Positions 28,768 through 36,448 of a stretch of DNA of 64,000 nucleotides are shown here, one piece after another. Under the pieces are notes generated by a model. It did no database searches. It was not told where the DNA came from and saw only the letters and a list, made by a program, of their open reading frames with translations. The translations under genes were made by a program, and so were the position numbers. Where the stretch lies: NCBI GenBank assembly GCA_028289285.1, contig JANQRF010000002.1, forward strand, positions 434,001 to 498,000. The letters are read 5' to 3'. Every line of letters starts with the position of its first letter. Position 1 is the first letter of the stretch. Source of the stretch: Alphaproteobacteria bacterium (GTDB lineage Bacteria; Pseudomonadota; Alphaproteobacteria; Micavibrionales; Micavibrionaceae).

Positions 28768-28851
28768 TGTCATCCCGAGCGAAGTCGAGGGATCTTCGAT
28801 TTATCAAACTTACACAGATCCCTCCAATCGCTTCGCTCCGTCGGGATGACA
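28768..28851. repeat. Palindromic element overlapping the DUF2059 gene start
   Basis: TGTCATCCCGA (28768-28778) is the exact reverse complement of TCGGGATGACA (28841-28851). Inner arms include GCGAAG/CTTCGC and AGGGATCT/AGATCCCT. It is a sequence relative of the elements at 27471 and 53601. Confidence 0.88.
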
Positions 28852-29271
28852 TTTTTGTTGCTTTCATTTTTATGTGCACCCGTTATGGCACAGGATGAAA
28901 CGCTTCCGGAAGATTTTGATCAGCGTCTGGAACTGGCTGCCAAGATGCATGAGATTTGGCCGGTGCGCCCGCGCGTGGAAGAAGCTCTTGATATGGCTGC
29001 CCAAAGTTTTGACTGGCAAAATCGGCCGGCCTTTAAAGCGCAGATGCGCCGGGCCATAAATTTCGACCAGCTCAATGAAGATTCTATTAAAGCCATGGCT
29101 GAAATTTACACGGCCCCTGAACTGGAAGCGATGATCGCCTTTTATGGCTCTCCGGAAGGGCGGGCAGTCTCAGCCAAAACAGGCGATTATTCAGCAGCCC
29201 TTCAGCCCGTCATTACCCGCATGCTCGATCAGGCATTGATGGATGTGCGCACAGGTACATCTGCGCCTTAG
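28846..29271 (+). CDS. DUF2059 domain protein, exported
   Basis: 141 aa from the ATG at 28846, which is the ATGACA end of the palindromic element. The product then starts MTFLLLSFLCAPVMAQ, a signal peptide with a cleavage site after residue 15. The mature part matches DUF2059: AEIYTAPELEAMIAFYGSPEGRAVSAKTGDY with the conserved FYxSPxG. An upstream ATG at 28744 would translate the repeat (SCHPERSRGIFD) and is less likely. The function of the family is unknown; members are periplasmic helical proteins. Confidence 0.75.
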   Translation: MTFLLLSFLCAPVMAQDETLPEDFDQRLELAAKMHEIWPVRPRVEEALDMAAQSFDWQNRPAFKAQMRRAINFDQLNEDSIKAMAEIYTAPELEAMIAFYGSPEGRAVSAKTGDYSAALQPVITRMLDQALMDVRTGTSAP

Positions 29272-29289
29272 TTCGTCATAGTTTTAAAA

Positions 29290-30006
29290 TTACTGAGCTG
29301 GAATACACTCAAGTTTTATTTCTTTACCATCAGGGTGTGTTCGATCTCTTCGGAAAACATCTGCTTGCACAAGGCGCGCTTTTCCATCGACATTTGCCAG
29401 AAAGATATTTTTTAGTTCCATACCTGGAAAATTTATGAACGCACCATTTTCAAATTTTTGAGGTGTGGCTGTAGGACCATCCAAAAACTCTCCGGCACCT
29501 GGAATGTAAATTGCGGATGATTTATTCGGGCGGGGCAGAAATGACCCAAGATGTCCTTTCACTTCATATGGATGAAAAAATTGGTCTATTGATCCTAGAC
29601 TTTTGTTGAATCGGTCTACAATTCCTAATTCTTCATATGATCTGTCCAGAATAATGGTAAGTTTGTCCGGTGTAAGTTCGCCTCCTGATAAACATTCTGT
29701 AATTAGCTTGTTTAATTCTTCTGATTTTTTTGTATCAACCCCCATAAAAATAATGGCTGCGCTACCATCAATCTTAACGGCTTGTTGAGCCTGATCTTTG
29801 GGATTTGAAAACAAATAACACCATTGAAGGCCGGATTTTTTTTCGACTTGCTTTATTTGATGATGAGAGACAGCAGGTTCACTTTGATCCATCCAATTTG
29901 GAATTGGTAAAACAAATCTCAGAGAGATCTCTGGATTTTGAGAGGGGATATATTCCCGCGCCTTTCTAAAATCTAAATCTGTTAACTTCCATTTTTTTCT
30001 TATCAT
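29290..30006 (-). CDS. Hypothetical protein, 238 aa
   Basis: Not recognised. No signal peptide or membrane segment. Mixed alpha/beta with a central helix-rich part (AAIIFMGVDTKKSEELNKLI, LTPDKLTIILDRSYEEL) and a beta-rich C-terminal half (FINFPGMELKNIFLANVDGKARLVQADVF). It is AT-rich relative to gyrA. It lies alone between the DUF2059 gene and gyrA with no clear ribosome-binding site before the ATG, and is divergent from gyrA across 155 bases. Confidence 0.65.
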   Translation of the reverse strand: MIRKKWKLTDLDFRKAREYIPSQNPEISLRFVLPIPNWMDQSEPAVSHHQIKQVEKKSGLQWCYLFSNPKDQAQQAVKIDGSAAIIFMGVDTKKSEELNKLITECLSGGELTPDKLTIILDRSYEELGIVDRFNKSLGSIDQFFHPYEVKGHLGSFLPRPNKSSAIYIPGAGEFLDGPTATPQKFENGAFINFPGMELKNIFLANVDGKARLVQADVFRRDRTHPDGKEIKLECIPAQ

Positions 30007-30161
30007 ATGTTTATATATAATTTTTTATAAATTATGTCAACTTTAAGTCGCAAATAATCTCCCCTAATAATCTGTCGATAACCCTTGAAAAGGCCTGCAT
30101 TTCCTTGCTCTGAAGGGCTGATTTTGCTATCAAAAATCATCAATTTTTATAGGACAAAATA

Positions 30162-32846
30162 ATGAGTGAAACGGCCCCAACTGAACCAGAAAATCCAACC
30201 GTCACTATCGAAGAAGAGATGAAGCAATCCTATCTCGATTACGCGATGAGCGTGATCGTGAGCCGTGCGCTCCCTGATGTTCGTGACGGGCTGAAACCGG
30301 TTCACCGGCGCATCTTTTACGCGATGCGCGAAGGCGGCTATACGTCCGATAAACCTTACCGGAAATCGGCGCGGATTGTCGGAGATGTGATGGGGAAATA
30401 TCACCCGCATGGGGATCAGGCGATTTACGATTCTCTCGTGCGCATGGCGCAGGATTTTTCACTTCGTCTACCACTCATAGACGGGCAGGGGAATTTCGGT
30501 TCCATGGATGGCGATCCGCCCGCCGCGATGCGGTATACCGAATCCCGACTGAACAAAGCCGCTGAAGCGCTGCTTGAAGATATCGACAAGGACACGGTCA
30601 ATTTTCACCCGAACTATGATGACAGTACCACCGAGCCGGAAGTGATCCCGGCCCGCATTCCAAACCTGCTTGTGAATGGAGCAGGCGGCATTGCTGTCGG
30701 GATGGCGACGAATATACCTCCGCATAATCTTGGCGAAGTCGTTGATGGTTGTCTTGCCTATATTGATAACCCGGATATTACGACCGATGAGTTGGTTGAG
30801 ATTATTCCAGGTCCTGATTTCCCGACCGGCGGGCAGATTTTGGGTCGCAACGGGATTATGAGCGCCTATCACACCGGCAACGGCTCGGTGAAGATGCGCG
30901 CTAAAACCGATATTGAAGAAGTCTCTAAAGATAAAGATGCGATTATCGTTCATGAAGTCCCATATCAAGTGAATAAAGGAAAACTCCTTGAACGGCTCGG
31001 GGAAGTCGCCCGCGAGAAAATCGTTGAAGGCATTTCTGAGATCCGTGATGAATCCGATCGTGACGGCGTGCGCATTGTGATTGAGCTTAAAAGAGGCAGT
31101 GTCGCAGATGTTGTTTTGAACCAGCTCTTTAAACACACAGCCCTTCAAACTTCCTTCGGCTGTAACATGGTTGCGCTCGATCACGGGCGGCCGAAAATGT
31201 TCCTGCTGCGCGATTTCATTGAAGCCTTTGTAAAATTCCGCGAAGAGGTTATTACCCGCCGGACGATTTATGAACTTGGCAAAGCGCGCGACCGCGCTCA
31301 TATTTTGGCAGGTCTTGCTGTCGCTGTAGCAAATATTGATGAAATTATTGCGCTCATTCGCAAAGCTAAAGATCCGGCTGAAGCGCGCGAACAGCTTCTC
31401 GCCAAACCCTGGCCGGCAAAAGATGTGAAACCTCTCATCGACCTGATTGACGATCCGGAGCATCAGGTCGATGGAAAAGGCAGTTACCAGATGTCTGAAG
31501 CGCAGGCCAAGGCGATCCTCGATCTGCGTTTGCACCGCCTTACAGGGCTTGAGCGCGATAAAATCGGCGAAGAGCTTAAAACCATCACGGATGCCATTGC
31601 AGAGTATCTTGCCATTCTCGCCTCGCGCCAAAAGATGCTTGAGGTCCTGCGTGAAGAGCTTCATGAGGTGAAAGACAAGTTTGATACGCCGCGTCGTACC
31701 GAACTTGTCGAGGATGAATTTGAAGAAGATATCGAAGCGCTCATTCAACGTGAAGATATGGTCGTGACCGTCACCAATGGCGGATACGTCAAGCGCGTGC
31801 CACTCGATACATACCGCGCACAAAAGCGCGGCGGGAAAGGGCGGTCCGGCACGTCGCTGAAAGATGAAGATTTCGTCTCCGATATGTTTGTGGCCTCGAC
31901 CCATACGCCGATCGTATTTTTTACCTCCCGCGGTATCGCCCATAAAATGAAGGTCTGGCAGTTGCCGCTGGCTTCCCCCCAAAGCCGGGGCAAGGCGATC
32001 GTCAATCTGCTGCCGCTTGAAAAAGATGAAAACGTTTCCGTTTACTTACGCATGCCTGAAAATGAAGAGGTCTGGGACAAGCTTGATATCATGTTTGCAA
32101 CCTCGCACGGCTCTGTGCGCCGGAACAAGCTGACGGACTTTAAAAATATCCGTGCGAATGGTTTGATTGCAATGAAGCTGGATAAAAAGGAAAAACTGGT
32201 TTCGGTGAAAATCTGCGCCGAAGATGAAGATATTCTTCTGTCTACCAAGCTCGGCAAAGCGATCCGTTTCCCGGTCACCGATATTCGTGTCTTTTCAGGC
32301 CGGACCTCAACCGGCGTGCGCGGGATCAAGCTCGCCAAAGGCGACGAGGTTATGTCTATGTCTGTCCTCAAACATATCGAAGCGACGCCGGAAGAGCGCA
32401 CGGCTTACTTAAAAGCGGCGAACGCTTTACGCGGGGCAGATGAAGAAGGCATGGAATTTGAAGCTGGTAACGGCGAAAGCCTGTCCGAAGAGCGCTTCAA
32501 AGAGCTTCAGCAAAAAGAACAATTCCTGCTGGCCATTACCAATAAAGGCTTTGGGAAACGGACTTCCGCCTATGAATACCGTATTTCCGGTCGTGGCGGT
32601 CAGGGCGTGACAAACATGTCTTTGACCAAAAAGAACGGCGGAGAGATAGTGGCCTCCTTCCCGGTCACGAACGATCACCAGGTCATGCTGATCTCCGATA
32701 AAGGTCAGATGATCCGCACGCCTGTGAATTCTGTCCGCTTTACCGGCCGCAGCGCCCAGGGCGTGACCGTCTTCAAAGTCGCCCCGGATGAAAATGTCGT
32801 CTCCGTCGCCTGGCTGATTCAGGAAGACGAGGAAGATGGGGAGTAA
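30162..32846 (+). CDS. gyrA: DNA gyrase subunit A
   Basis: 894 aa. Type II topoisomerase cleavage subunit. Catalytic Tyr125 in [10 protein letters not shown]. The C-terminal beta-pinwheel carries the GyrA box QKRGGKG, which separates gyrase from topoisomerase IV. In the quinolone region [10 protein letters not shown], Gln86 stands at E. coli Ser83, while Asp90 (E. coli Asp87) is kept. The ribosome-binding site TAGGA lies before the ATG. The protein ends in the acidic tail QEDEEDGE. Confidence 0.98.
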   Translation: MSETAPTEPENPTVTIEEEMKQSYLDYAMSVIVSRALPDVRDGLKPVHRRIFYAMREGGYTSDKPYRKSARIVGDVMGKYHPHGDQAIYDSLVRMAQDFSLRLPLIDGQGNFGSMDGDPPAAMRYTESRLNKAAEALLEDIDKDTVNFHPNYDDSTTEPEVIPARIPNLLVNGAGGIAVGMATNIPPHNLGEVVDGCLAYIDNPDITTDELVEIIPGPDFPTGGQILGRNGIMSAYHTGNGSVKMRAKTDIEEVSKDKDAIIVHEVPYQVNKGKLLERLGEVAREKIVEGISEIRDESDRDGVRIVIELKRGSVADVVLNQLFKHTALQTSFGCNMVALDHGRPKMFLLRDFIEAFVKFREEVITRRTIYELGKARDRAHILAGLAVAVANIDEIIALIRKAKDPAEAREQLLAKPWPAKDVKPLIDLIDDPEHQVDGKGSYQMSEAQAKAILDLRLHRLTGLERDKIGEELKTITDAIAEYLAILASRQKMLEVLREELHEVKDKFDTPRRTELVEDEFEEDIEALIQREDMVVTVTNGGYVKRVPLDTYRAQKRGGKGRSGTSLKDEDFVSDMFVASTHTPIVFFTSRGIAHKMKVWQLPLASPQSRGKAIVNLLPLEKDENVSVYLRMPENEEVWDKLDIMFATSHGSVRRNKLTDFKNIRANGLIAMKLDKKEKLVSVKICAEDEDILLSTKLGKAIRFPVTDIRVFSGRTSTGVRGIKLAKGDEVMSMSVLKHIEATPEERTAYLKAANALRGADEEGMEFEAGNGESLSEERFKELQQKEQFLLAITNKGFGKRTSAYEYRISGRGGQGVTNMSLTKKNGGEIVASFPVTNDHQVMLISDKGQMIRTPVNSVRFTGRSAQGVTVFKVAPDENVVSVAWLIQEDEEDGE

Positions 32847-32868
32847 ATTTTCCACATAAAAAAGAAGC

Positions 32869-32887
32869 AAAAAGTGACAGACTTTTT
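32869..32887 (+). terminator. Weak terminator-like hairpin after gyrA
   Basis: AAAAAGT (32869-32875) and ACTTTTT (32881-32887) form a perfect 7-base stem with a 5-base loop, 23 bases after the gyrA stop. The stem is A/T-only except for one pair, so termination strength is doubtful. Confidence 0.4.
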
Positions 32888-33047
32888 GATTAAGCGAAGT
32901 CATTGAAAAATAAAGAGACGCAGATGATTTTTTGTCACCCGCTCAGAATATCTAATATATTGAAATAACATCACTAAATCTAAATTTGTCAGACTTATTT
33001 CTTTAAACAAAAAACGTTATTTTTTGAGAAGGGTGTTTCTGAGGTTA

Positions 33048-33076
33048 TTGACAACGTTCTTAAAAATAGCACTATT
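33048..33076 (+). promoter_or_regulatory. Promoter of the small membrane peptide gene
   Basis: TTGACA (33048-33053), 17 bases, ACTATT (33071-33076). Transcription would begin at about 33083, exactly where the SD-sequestering hairpin begins. Confidence 0.6.
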
Positions 33077-33082
33077 TAAAAA

Positions 33083-33114
33083 CTCCTTTCTTAATTTTTT
33101 GAATTAAGGAGGAG
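33083..33114 (+). promoter_or_regulatory. Hairpin hiding the ribosome-binding site of the 48-aa peptide
   Basis: CTCCT...CTTAATT (33083-33096) pairs with AATTAAG...AGGAG (33102-33114), with a small internal bulge. The perfect SD AAGGAGG (33106-33112) lies in the right arm, so the folded leader would block ribosome entry. Confidence 0.65.
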
Positions 33115-33118
33115 TCTG

Positions 33119-33265
33119 ATGGAAGAAGATTCTTTAGAACTACAAGTGATTTCATCGCAGGAAAAGAAAATCATTCATTTGAAATTTGAAGGCTGGCCTG
33201 CGAGGGTAATGTGCCTATTTCTATTCGCAGTCTTTATCTTTTACCTGATCTTTTCAATTGTCTAA
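33119..33265 (+). CDS. 48-aa small single-span membrane protein
   Basis: Reads MEEDSLELQVISSQEKKII... and ends with a hydrophobic span VMCLFLFAVFIFYLIFSIV that reaches the stop codon. The SD AAGGAGGAG is near perfect and well spaced, and a good promoter lies 42 bases upstream, so the gene is likely real despite its length. No known family is recognised. The combination of a short hydrophobic product and a ribosome-binding site locked in a 5' hairpin is the design of type I toxins, but no antisense RNA gene has been identified. It could equally be a small stress-responsive membrane protein. Confidence 0.6.
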   Translation: MEEDSLELQVISSQEKKIIHLKFEGWPARVMCLFLFAVFIFYLIFSIV

Positions 33266-33323
33266 AACGTCTGATAAAGAACGATGATGTTACGCGCTTT
33301 ATTATTCACACGAATTCCTTACC

Positions 33324-33453
33324 TCCCCCTCACCCAAGTTTCGGTAAGGCTTTGATTTTATCAAAGCCAACCTCAACATATCCCTCTCCCCCACGGGGAG
33401 AGGGTTGTGAAGGCTTGGCGCTTTAGCGCCTAGCCGGAGCTGGGTGAGGGGGT
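33324..33453. repeat. Palindromic element, CCCTCACCC / GGGTGAGGG family
   Basis: Outer arms TCCCCCTCACCCA (33324-33336) and TGGGTGAGGGGGT (33441-33453); inner perfect hairpin CCCTCTCCCC / GGGGAGAGGG (33382-33404); a further GGCGCTTTAGCGCC hairpin at about 33417-33430. The same family occurs twice at 47939-48122. Confidence 0.88.
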
Positions 33454-33540
33454 ATGCCTGTTCATTCATCCTTCATGTTTTCGCCGTTAAAACAATAATT
33501 CTTGTTTCTTTTTCTAGGTAAACATGCCATTATAAAAAAG

Positions 33541-33751
33541 ACGTTTAACAGCGTCTTGATATCGGCACCGCTCCCGCATGAGTGGATTTTTTGTGTCTGC
33601 ACGTCTATAGTGCAGGCCTCTCCCTTATGCCGGGAGTGGGCTGAATACAACACCTTTTAGGGAATAGGTCCACACGTATATCAACGTGCTGTTAAACTCC
33701 CGGCGCCTTTGGCTTTTTCAAAGAGGCGCCTCAACTTTAAACAAGGGAGTT
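33541..33751 (+). ncRNA. Structured leader or small RNA upstream of the XRE gene
   Basis: About 210 bases without a gene but with a series of hairpins: AAGACG/CGTCTT (33539-33556), CTGCAC/GTGCAG (33597-33615), CTCCC/GGGAG inside GCC/GGC (33616-33641), CACGT/ACGTG (33673-33688), GGCGCC/GGCGCC (33702-33730), the last enclosed by AACTCCC/GGGAGTT (33695-33751). The final right arm contains the ribosome-binding site AAGGGAG of the XRE gene. I cannot name an RNA family for it. It could be a riboregulator, an attenuator or an independent RNA. Confidence 0.5.
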
Positions 33752-33755
33752 ATGC

Positions 33756-33992
33756 ATGGAAAATATCCGGCCTTATTTACGTGCTTTACGCGGGTCCATT
33801 GGACAGGTTCTGCATGCGCAGCGGCGGGCGCAAAACATTTCGCTTTATACAATTGAAAAGCGCACGGGCCTGCCGCCGCATTGCGTTGACCAGATTGAGC
33901 TTGGCAAAGGGGATATCGCCCTGGATAAAATCGTCCGGCTGGCGCTGTTTCTCAATCTGGAGATAGAGGTTGTTTTTAAAAAGCAGAACTAA
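33756..33992 (+). CDS. Small XRE-family helix-turn-helix protein, 78 aa
   Basis: The HTH lies at about residues 20-60: RRAQNISLYTIEKRTGLPPHCVDQIELGKGDIALDKIVRLALFLNLEIEVV, a Cro/C1-type DNA-binding fold with nothing else attached. It stands alone between palindromic repeats; no partner toxin, phage or restriction gene adjoins it. The ribosome-binding site AAGGGAG is inside the terminal arm of the structured leader. Possible roles are a solitary antitoxin-like regulator, a phage remnant repressor or a chromosomal regulator. Confidence 0.8.
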   Translation: MENIRPYLRALRGSIGQVLHAQRRAQNISLYTIEKRTGLPPHCVDQIELGKGDIALDKIVRLALFLNLEIEVVFKKQN

Positions 33993-33994
33993 CA

Positions 33995-34068
33995 CGTCAT
34001 TGCCGGATTTGTTCCGGCAATCTCTACGGGGCTTGTATTGGATTACCGGGACAGGCCCGGTAATGACG
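33995..34068. repeat. Palindromic element, CGTCATTGCCGG family
   Basis: CGTCATTGCCGG (33995-34006) pairs with CCGGTAATGACG (34057-34068). Inner hairpins TTGCCGG/CCGGCAA and ATTACCGGG/CCCGGTAAT. It lies directly behind the XRE gene stop, where it may act as a terminator or a RNA-stabilising fold. Confidence 0.85.
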
Positions 34069-34101
34069 GGAAAAAATTCACATATTTCTAAGGACTTTAC
34101 A

Positions 34102-34130
34102 TTGACAATATAGGAATATAATCATATAAT
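34102..34130 (+). promoter_or_regulatory. Perfect consensus sigma-70 promoter
   Basis: TTGACA (34102-34107), exactly 17 bases, TATAAT (34125-34130). This is the only full-consensus housekeeping promoter I found in the window. It fires rightwards into a 280-base stretch without a convincing gene and then coaD (34417). Confidence 0.75.
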
Positions 34131-34161
34131 ACGAGATGGTTTGGTCTCATCAAAACACTGT

Positions 34162-34240
34162 TATGCCCGCCTTGTGCGGGCATCCGGTTTTAAAGAGCAA
34201 TAATACATTTCCGGATCCCCGCACGGGGGCGGGGATGATA
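34162..34240. repeat. Palindromic element, GCCCGC...ATCCGG / CCGGAT...GGGGATGA
   Basis: Hairpin ATGCCCGC/GCGGGCAT (34163-34183), then CATCCGG mirrored by CCGGATCCCCGC and CGGGGGCGGGGATGA. The right half is nearly identical to the right half of the element at 53601-53703. It begins about 25 bases after the start point of the consensus promoter, so it would be at the 5' end of that RNA. An open frame at 34136-34426 crosses it but does not look coding. Confidence 0.75.
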
Positions 34241-34267
34241 TTCGCGTACCGGGTCGTAGTTCTAAAA

Positions 34268-34365
34268 AACGAACTATTGGATATGTCCGAAACAAACTAT
34301 TGGAAAATCTTTTTATATCAACAGCTTGTCAAAAAACTTTTTTTCCGGGAAAACGAACTAATGGA
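34268..34365. repeat. Three direct copies of AACGAACTATTGGA before coaD
   Basis: Copies at 34268-34281 (AACGAACTATTGGA), 34291-34304 (AACAAACTATTGGA) and 34352-34365 (AACGAACTAATGGA). The first two are 23 bases apart, about two helical turns; the third is 61 further. They lie between the consensus promoter and coaD. Confidence 0.6.
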
Positions 34366-34416
34366 TTTTAACCAATGTAAAAAACCTTTGTATCTGTGGA
34401 GCCGGGAGGTTAAAAA

Positions 34417-34926
34417 ATGGGGATGAGCACAGAAACACGTATTGGCATTTATCCCGGCACCTTCGATCCGATCACGAAGGGGCATTTGCATATTATCAAG
34501 CGGGCGAGCAAGCTGGTCGACAAGCTGATTGTCGGGGTGGCGGAGAATGCCCGTAAAGATCCGCGCTTTGATCATCAAAAACGCCTTGAGCTTGTGACAA
34601 CTGATATCACCAATCTGCATGACAAGCAGTGCGAGATTGTTGTGCAATCGATTGACACATTGCTGGTTCATTATGCACAGGATATCGGAGCCTCTTGTAT
34701 TTTCAGAGGGTTACGGGCTGTTTCTGATTTTGATTATGAATTCCAGATGACAGGCATGAATGCCCGTATTGCGCCCGATATTGAAACCGTGTTTTTGATG
34801 GCCTCGGATAAATGGCAGTTCGTCTCGGCCTCCTTTGTCAAAGAGATTCATGCCCTTGGCGGGGATGTGTCTGAATTCGTCACGCCGGCAGTTTTAAAAG
34901 CCCTGAATGAGACGATGGCGCGCTAA
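34417..34926 (+). CDS. coaD: Phosphopantetheine adenylyltransferase
   Basis: 169 aa. Fourth step of coenzyme A synthesis. Nucleotidyltransferase motif GIYPGTFDPITKGHLHII with the TxGH signature variant TKGH, IFRGLRAVSDFDYEFQM, and WQFVSASFVKEIHALGGD. The ATG at 34417 follows GGGAGG at 7 bases; an ATG at 34423 is also possible. Confidence 0.96.
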   Translation: MGMSTETRIGIYPGTFDPITKGHLHIIKRASKLVDKLIVGVAENARKDPRFDHQKRLELVTTDITNLHDKQCEIVVQSIDTLLVHYAQDIGASCIFRGLRAVSDFDYEFQMTGMNARIAPDIETVFLMASDKWQFVSASFVKEIHALGGDVSEFVTPAVLKALNETMAR

Positions 34927-34944
34927 GATACGATGAAAGAAATC

Positions 34945-34973
34945 TTGACGAAAGGCGCACAAATCCATATGGT
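34945..34973 (+). promoter_or_regulatory. Putative promoter of tRNA-Lys
   Basis: TTGACG (34945-34950), 17 bases, TATGGT (34968-34973); the tRNA begins 30 bases downstream. Confidence 0.5.
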
Positions 34974-35002
34974 CTCGTGTCTTTATGGCATTTGAAAAAG
35001 AG

Positions 35003-35078
35003 GACTGCGTAGCTCAGTTGGTAGAGCAACTGACTTTTAATCAGTAGGTCCAGGGTTCGAATCCCTGCGCAGTCACCA
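35003..35078 (+). tRNA. tRNA-Lys (anticodon TTT)
   Basis: 76 bases with encoded CCA. Acceptor GACTGCG/CGCAGTC, D-arm GCTCAGTTGGTAGAGC, anticodon stem CTGA/TCAG with loop CTTTTAA, T-arm CAGGG-TTCGAAT-CCCTG. Confidence 0.97.
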
Positions 35079-35157
35079 TTTTTTGTATGTGGTGCAATAT
35101 TGACATGTATCAGGGCGCCTGATCTTTAACGATAGGAAAACTGCACCGTCTAAAGCT

Positions 35158-35664
35158 ATGCCGTTTGATTTCTCCCATCTGAAAGTTCTGTTTGTCGATG
35201 ATTCCAAGATCATGCGTGAGCTTGGCACAGCTGTCCTGGAAATCCTGAATGTGGCCGAGGCAGCCCAGGCGGCGGATGGACAGGAAGCCTATCAGAAATT
35301 CTGTGAAGGGCATTATGATCTTGTGATGGCGGATTACAAAATGCCGCGCATGAACGGGGTGGAGCTTGCTCATAAAATCCGTACATCGCCGGACAGCCCC
35401 AATCAGGAAGTGCCGATTGTCATTATTACAGGCCATTTATCAGATGATTTCATCGGTGAAGCCCGCTCTGCAGGCGTCACAGAAGTTCTAATAAAACCAT
35501 TTTCGGCCAATGATCTGACCAAGCATTTGGCCTATATCCTTCAAAATCCACGCCCTTTTGTTGAAACAGAGAATTATTTTGGGCCCGACCGCCGGCGTCT
35601 TCTAGATGGCGGTTATCAAGGGCCGGAGCGCCGGGAAGGGGATAAAGGAGCAAAAAAGGGATAG
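35158..35664 (+). CDS. CheY-like single-domain response regulator
   Basis: 168 aa. Receiver domain with acidic pocket Asp14-Asp15 (LFVDDSKIMRELG), phosphoacceptor Asp59 (LVMADYKMPRMNG), Thr91 (VIITGH) and Lys113 (VLIKPFS). The C-terminal 35 residues carry two copies of a GPDRR/GPERR motif (YFGPDRRRLL, YQGPERREGD), an extension seen on some alphaproteobacterial CheY-like proteins, of unknown purpose. No output domain, so it acts through protein contacts, for example in motility or cell-cycle signalling. No histidine kinase is adjacent. Confidence 0.88.
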   Translation: MPFDFSHLKVLFVDDSKIMRELGTAVLEILNVAEAAQAADGQEAYQKFCEGHYDLVMADYKMPRMNGVELAHKIRTSPDSPNQEVPIVIITGHLSDDFIGEARSAGVTEVLIKPFSANDLTKHLAYILQNPRPFVETENYFGPDRRRLLDGGYQGPERREGDKGAKKG

Positions 35665-35719
35665 AGGTTCTATCTTTTGTGCTACTGAAGGTTGTGATAA
35701 GATTTTTTCCAGGTATTTC

Positions 35720-35735
35720 TTAACATATTGTTAAC
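35720..35735. promoter_or_regulatory. CtrA-type binding site
   Basis: TTAA (35720-35723), 7 bases, TTAAC (35731-35735): the full TTAA-N7-TTAAC consensus for the alphaproteobacterial cell-cycle and motility regulator CtrA. It is also a perfect inverted repeat TTAACA-TAT-TGTTAA. It lies 87 bases before the gene at 35822; an AT-rich TATAAA follows at once. Confidence 0.65.
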
Positions 35736-35821
35736 ATTATAAAAAACTCTTGGGGATAAAAGATTAATATGTTAATATTTACATATATGCGGGGCATATT
35801 TGAAGGGAAGGGCTTTTAAGT

Positions 35822-36388
35822 ATGTCGGGAGGGCACGACATTACAGATTCAACAGAAGATATGACTGTAGAGCAATCTGCAGATATGATGCGTATTGTCT
35901 TTGATCATTATCTCAATCATCACAAGGCTGTGTTTAAAAAGCTGCATCACGCAAAGGATGCCACGCAAAGAAGCTATGAAGAGCTTGAGGAATATACAGG
36001 GTCTTTGAGAGTTTCGGATGACGCGCCTGAGCCGATGACAGGGGCGCATGCACATGAAGCCATGTGGGGCAATATCCTGGAGATGTTTAAAGATTACGGG
36101 GCGACCGAAGAAGAGCTGGATGCAATCGATACGATTTTAACGGAAATCCCTAAGACGATAAAAAAGCATTATGACATTCTTGTTGAACAGGATGCGATTT
36201 TAAAGGACCTGATTTCCAAGCTTCACACTGAAGAATATAAGCGCGCGGCTGCTCTTGTAAGGGAAGTGCAGTCCAGGCCAAATCCAATGTCCGGACTGGA
36301 TGCGCAGGTTTATAACGTCAAGCCGGATCAATCGATCTCAAAAATGCCAAAAGCCTATAAGTTCGATCCGGCAGAGAAAAATAACTAA
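35822..36388 (+). CDS. Hypothetical helical protein downstream of a CtrA box, 188 aa
   Basis: Not recognised. AAGGGAAGGG lies before the ATG. Soluble, highly charged and almost wholly helical, with an N-terminal acidic stretch and helices such as MMRIVFDHYLNHHKAVFKKL and LDAIDTILTEIPKTIKKHYDILVEQD. The histidine-rich first helix (HYLNHHKAVFKKLHHAK) is notable. No signal peptide. It follows the CheY-like regulator by about 160 bases but has its own upstream signals. Confidence 0.7.
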   Translation: MSGGHDITDSTEDMTVEQSADMMRIVFDHYLNHHKAVFKKLHHAKDATQRSYEELEEYTGSLRVSDDAPEPMTGAHAHEAMWGNILEMFKDYGATEEELDAIDTILTEIPKTIKKHYDILVEQDAILKDLISKLHTEEYKRAAALVREVQSRPNPMSGLDAQVYNVKPDQSISKMPKAYKFDPAEKNN

Positions 36389-36448
36389 AACGGGCTTCCA
36401 TTACATTTTCTGAATAACTTTTGCTTTTTGGCCGCTCTGGCCCGAACC

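Noticed and set aside
28591..28845. N-terminal extension of the DUF2059 gene
   Set aside because: It would translate ssb out of frame and then the palindromic repeat, and would bury the signal peptide.
30468..31982. 504-aa minus-strand open frame inside gyrA
   Set aside because: Long but wholly antisense to gyrA; its composition (His, Asn, Phe, Ile-rich) is that of a frame complementary to a conserved gene.
33462..33653. 63-aa open frame on the minus strand
   Set aside because: It runs through the structured leader and repeat edge, with no ribosome-binding site and no family pattern.
33541..33992. Prophage remnant around the XRE gene
   Set aside because: Only one small HTH gene and structured DNA are present; there is no integrase, structural or lysis gene.
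33324..34240. CRISPR array
   Set aside because: The repeats here are palindromic, differ from each other and are not regularly spaced with unique spacers; no cas gene is present.
34136..34426. 96-aa open frame before coaD
   Set aside because: It crosses a palindromic repeat, overlaps the coaD start, has no ribosome-binding site and reads like repeat translation (HPVLKSNNTFPDPRTGAG).
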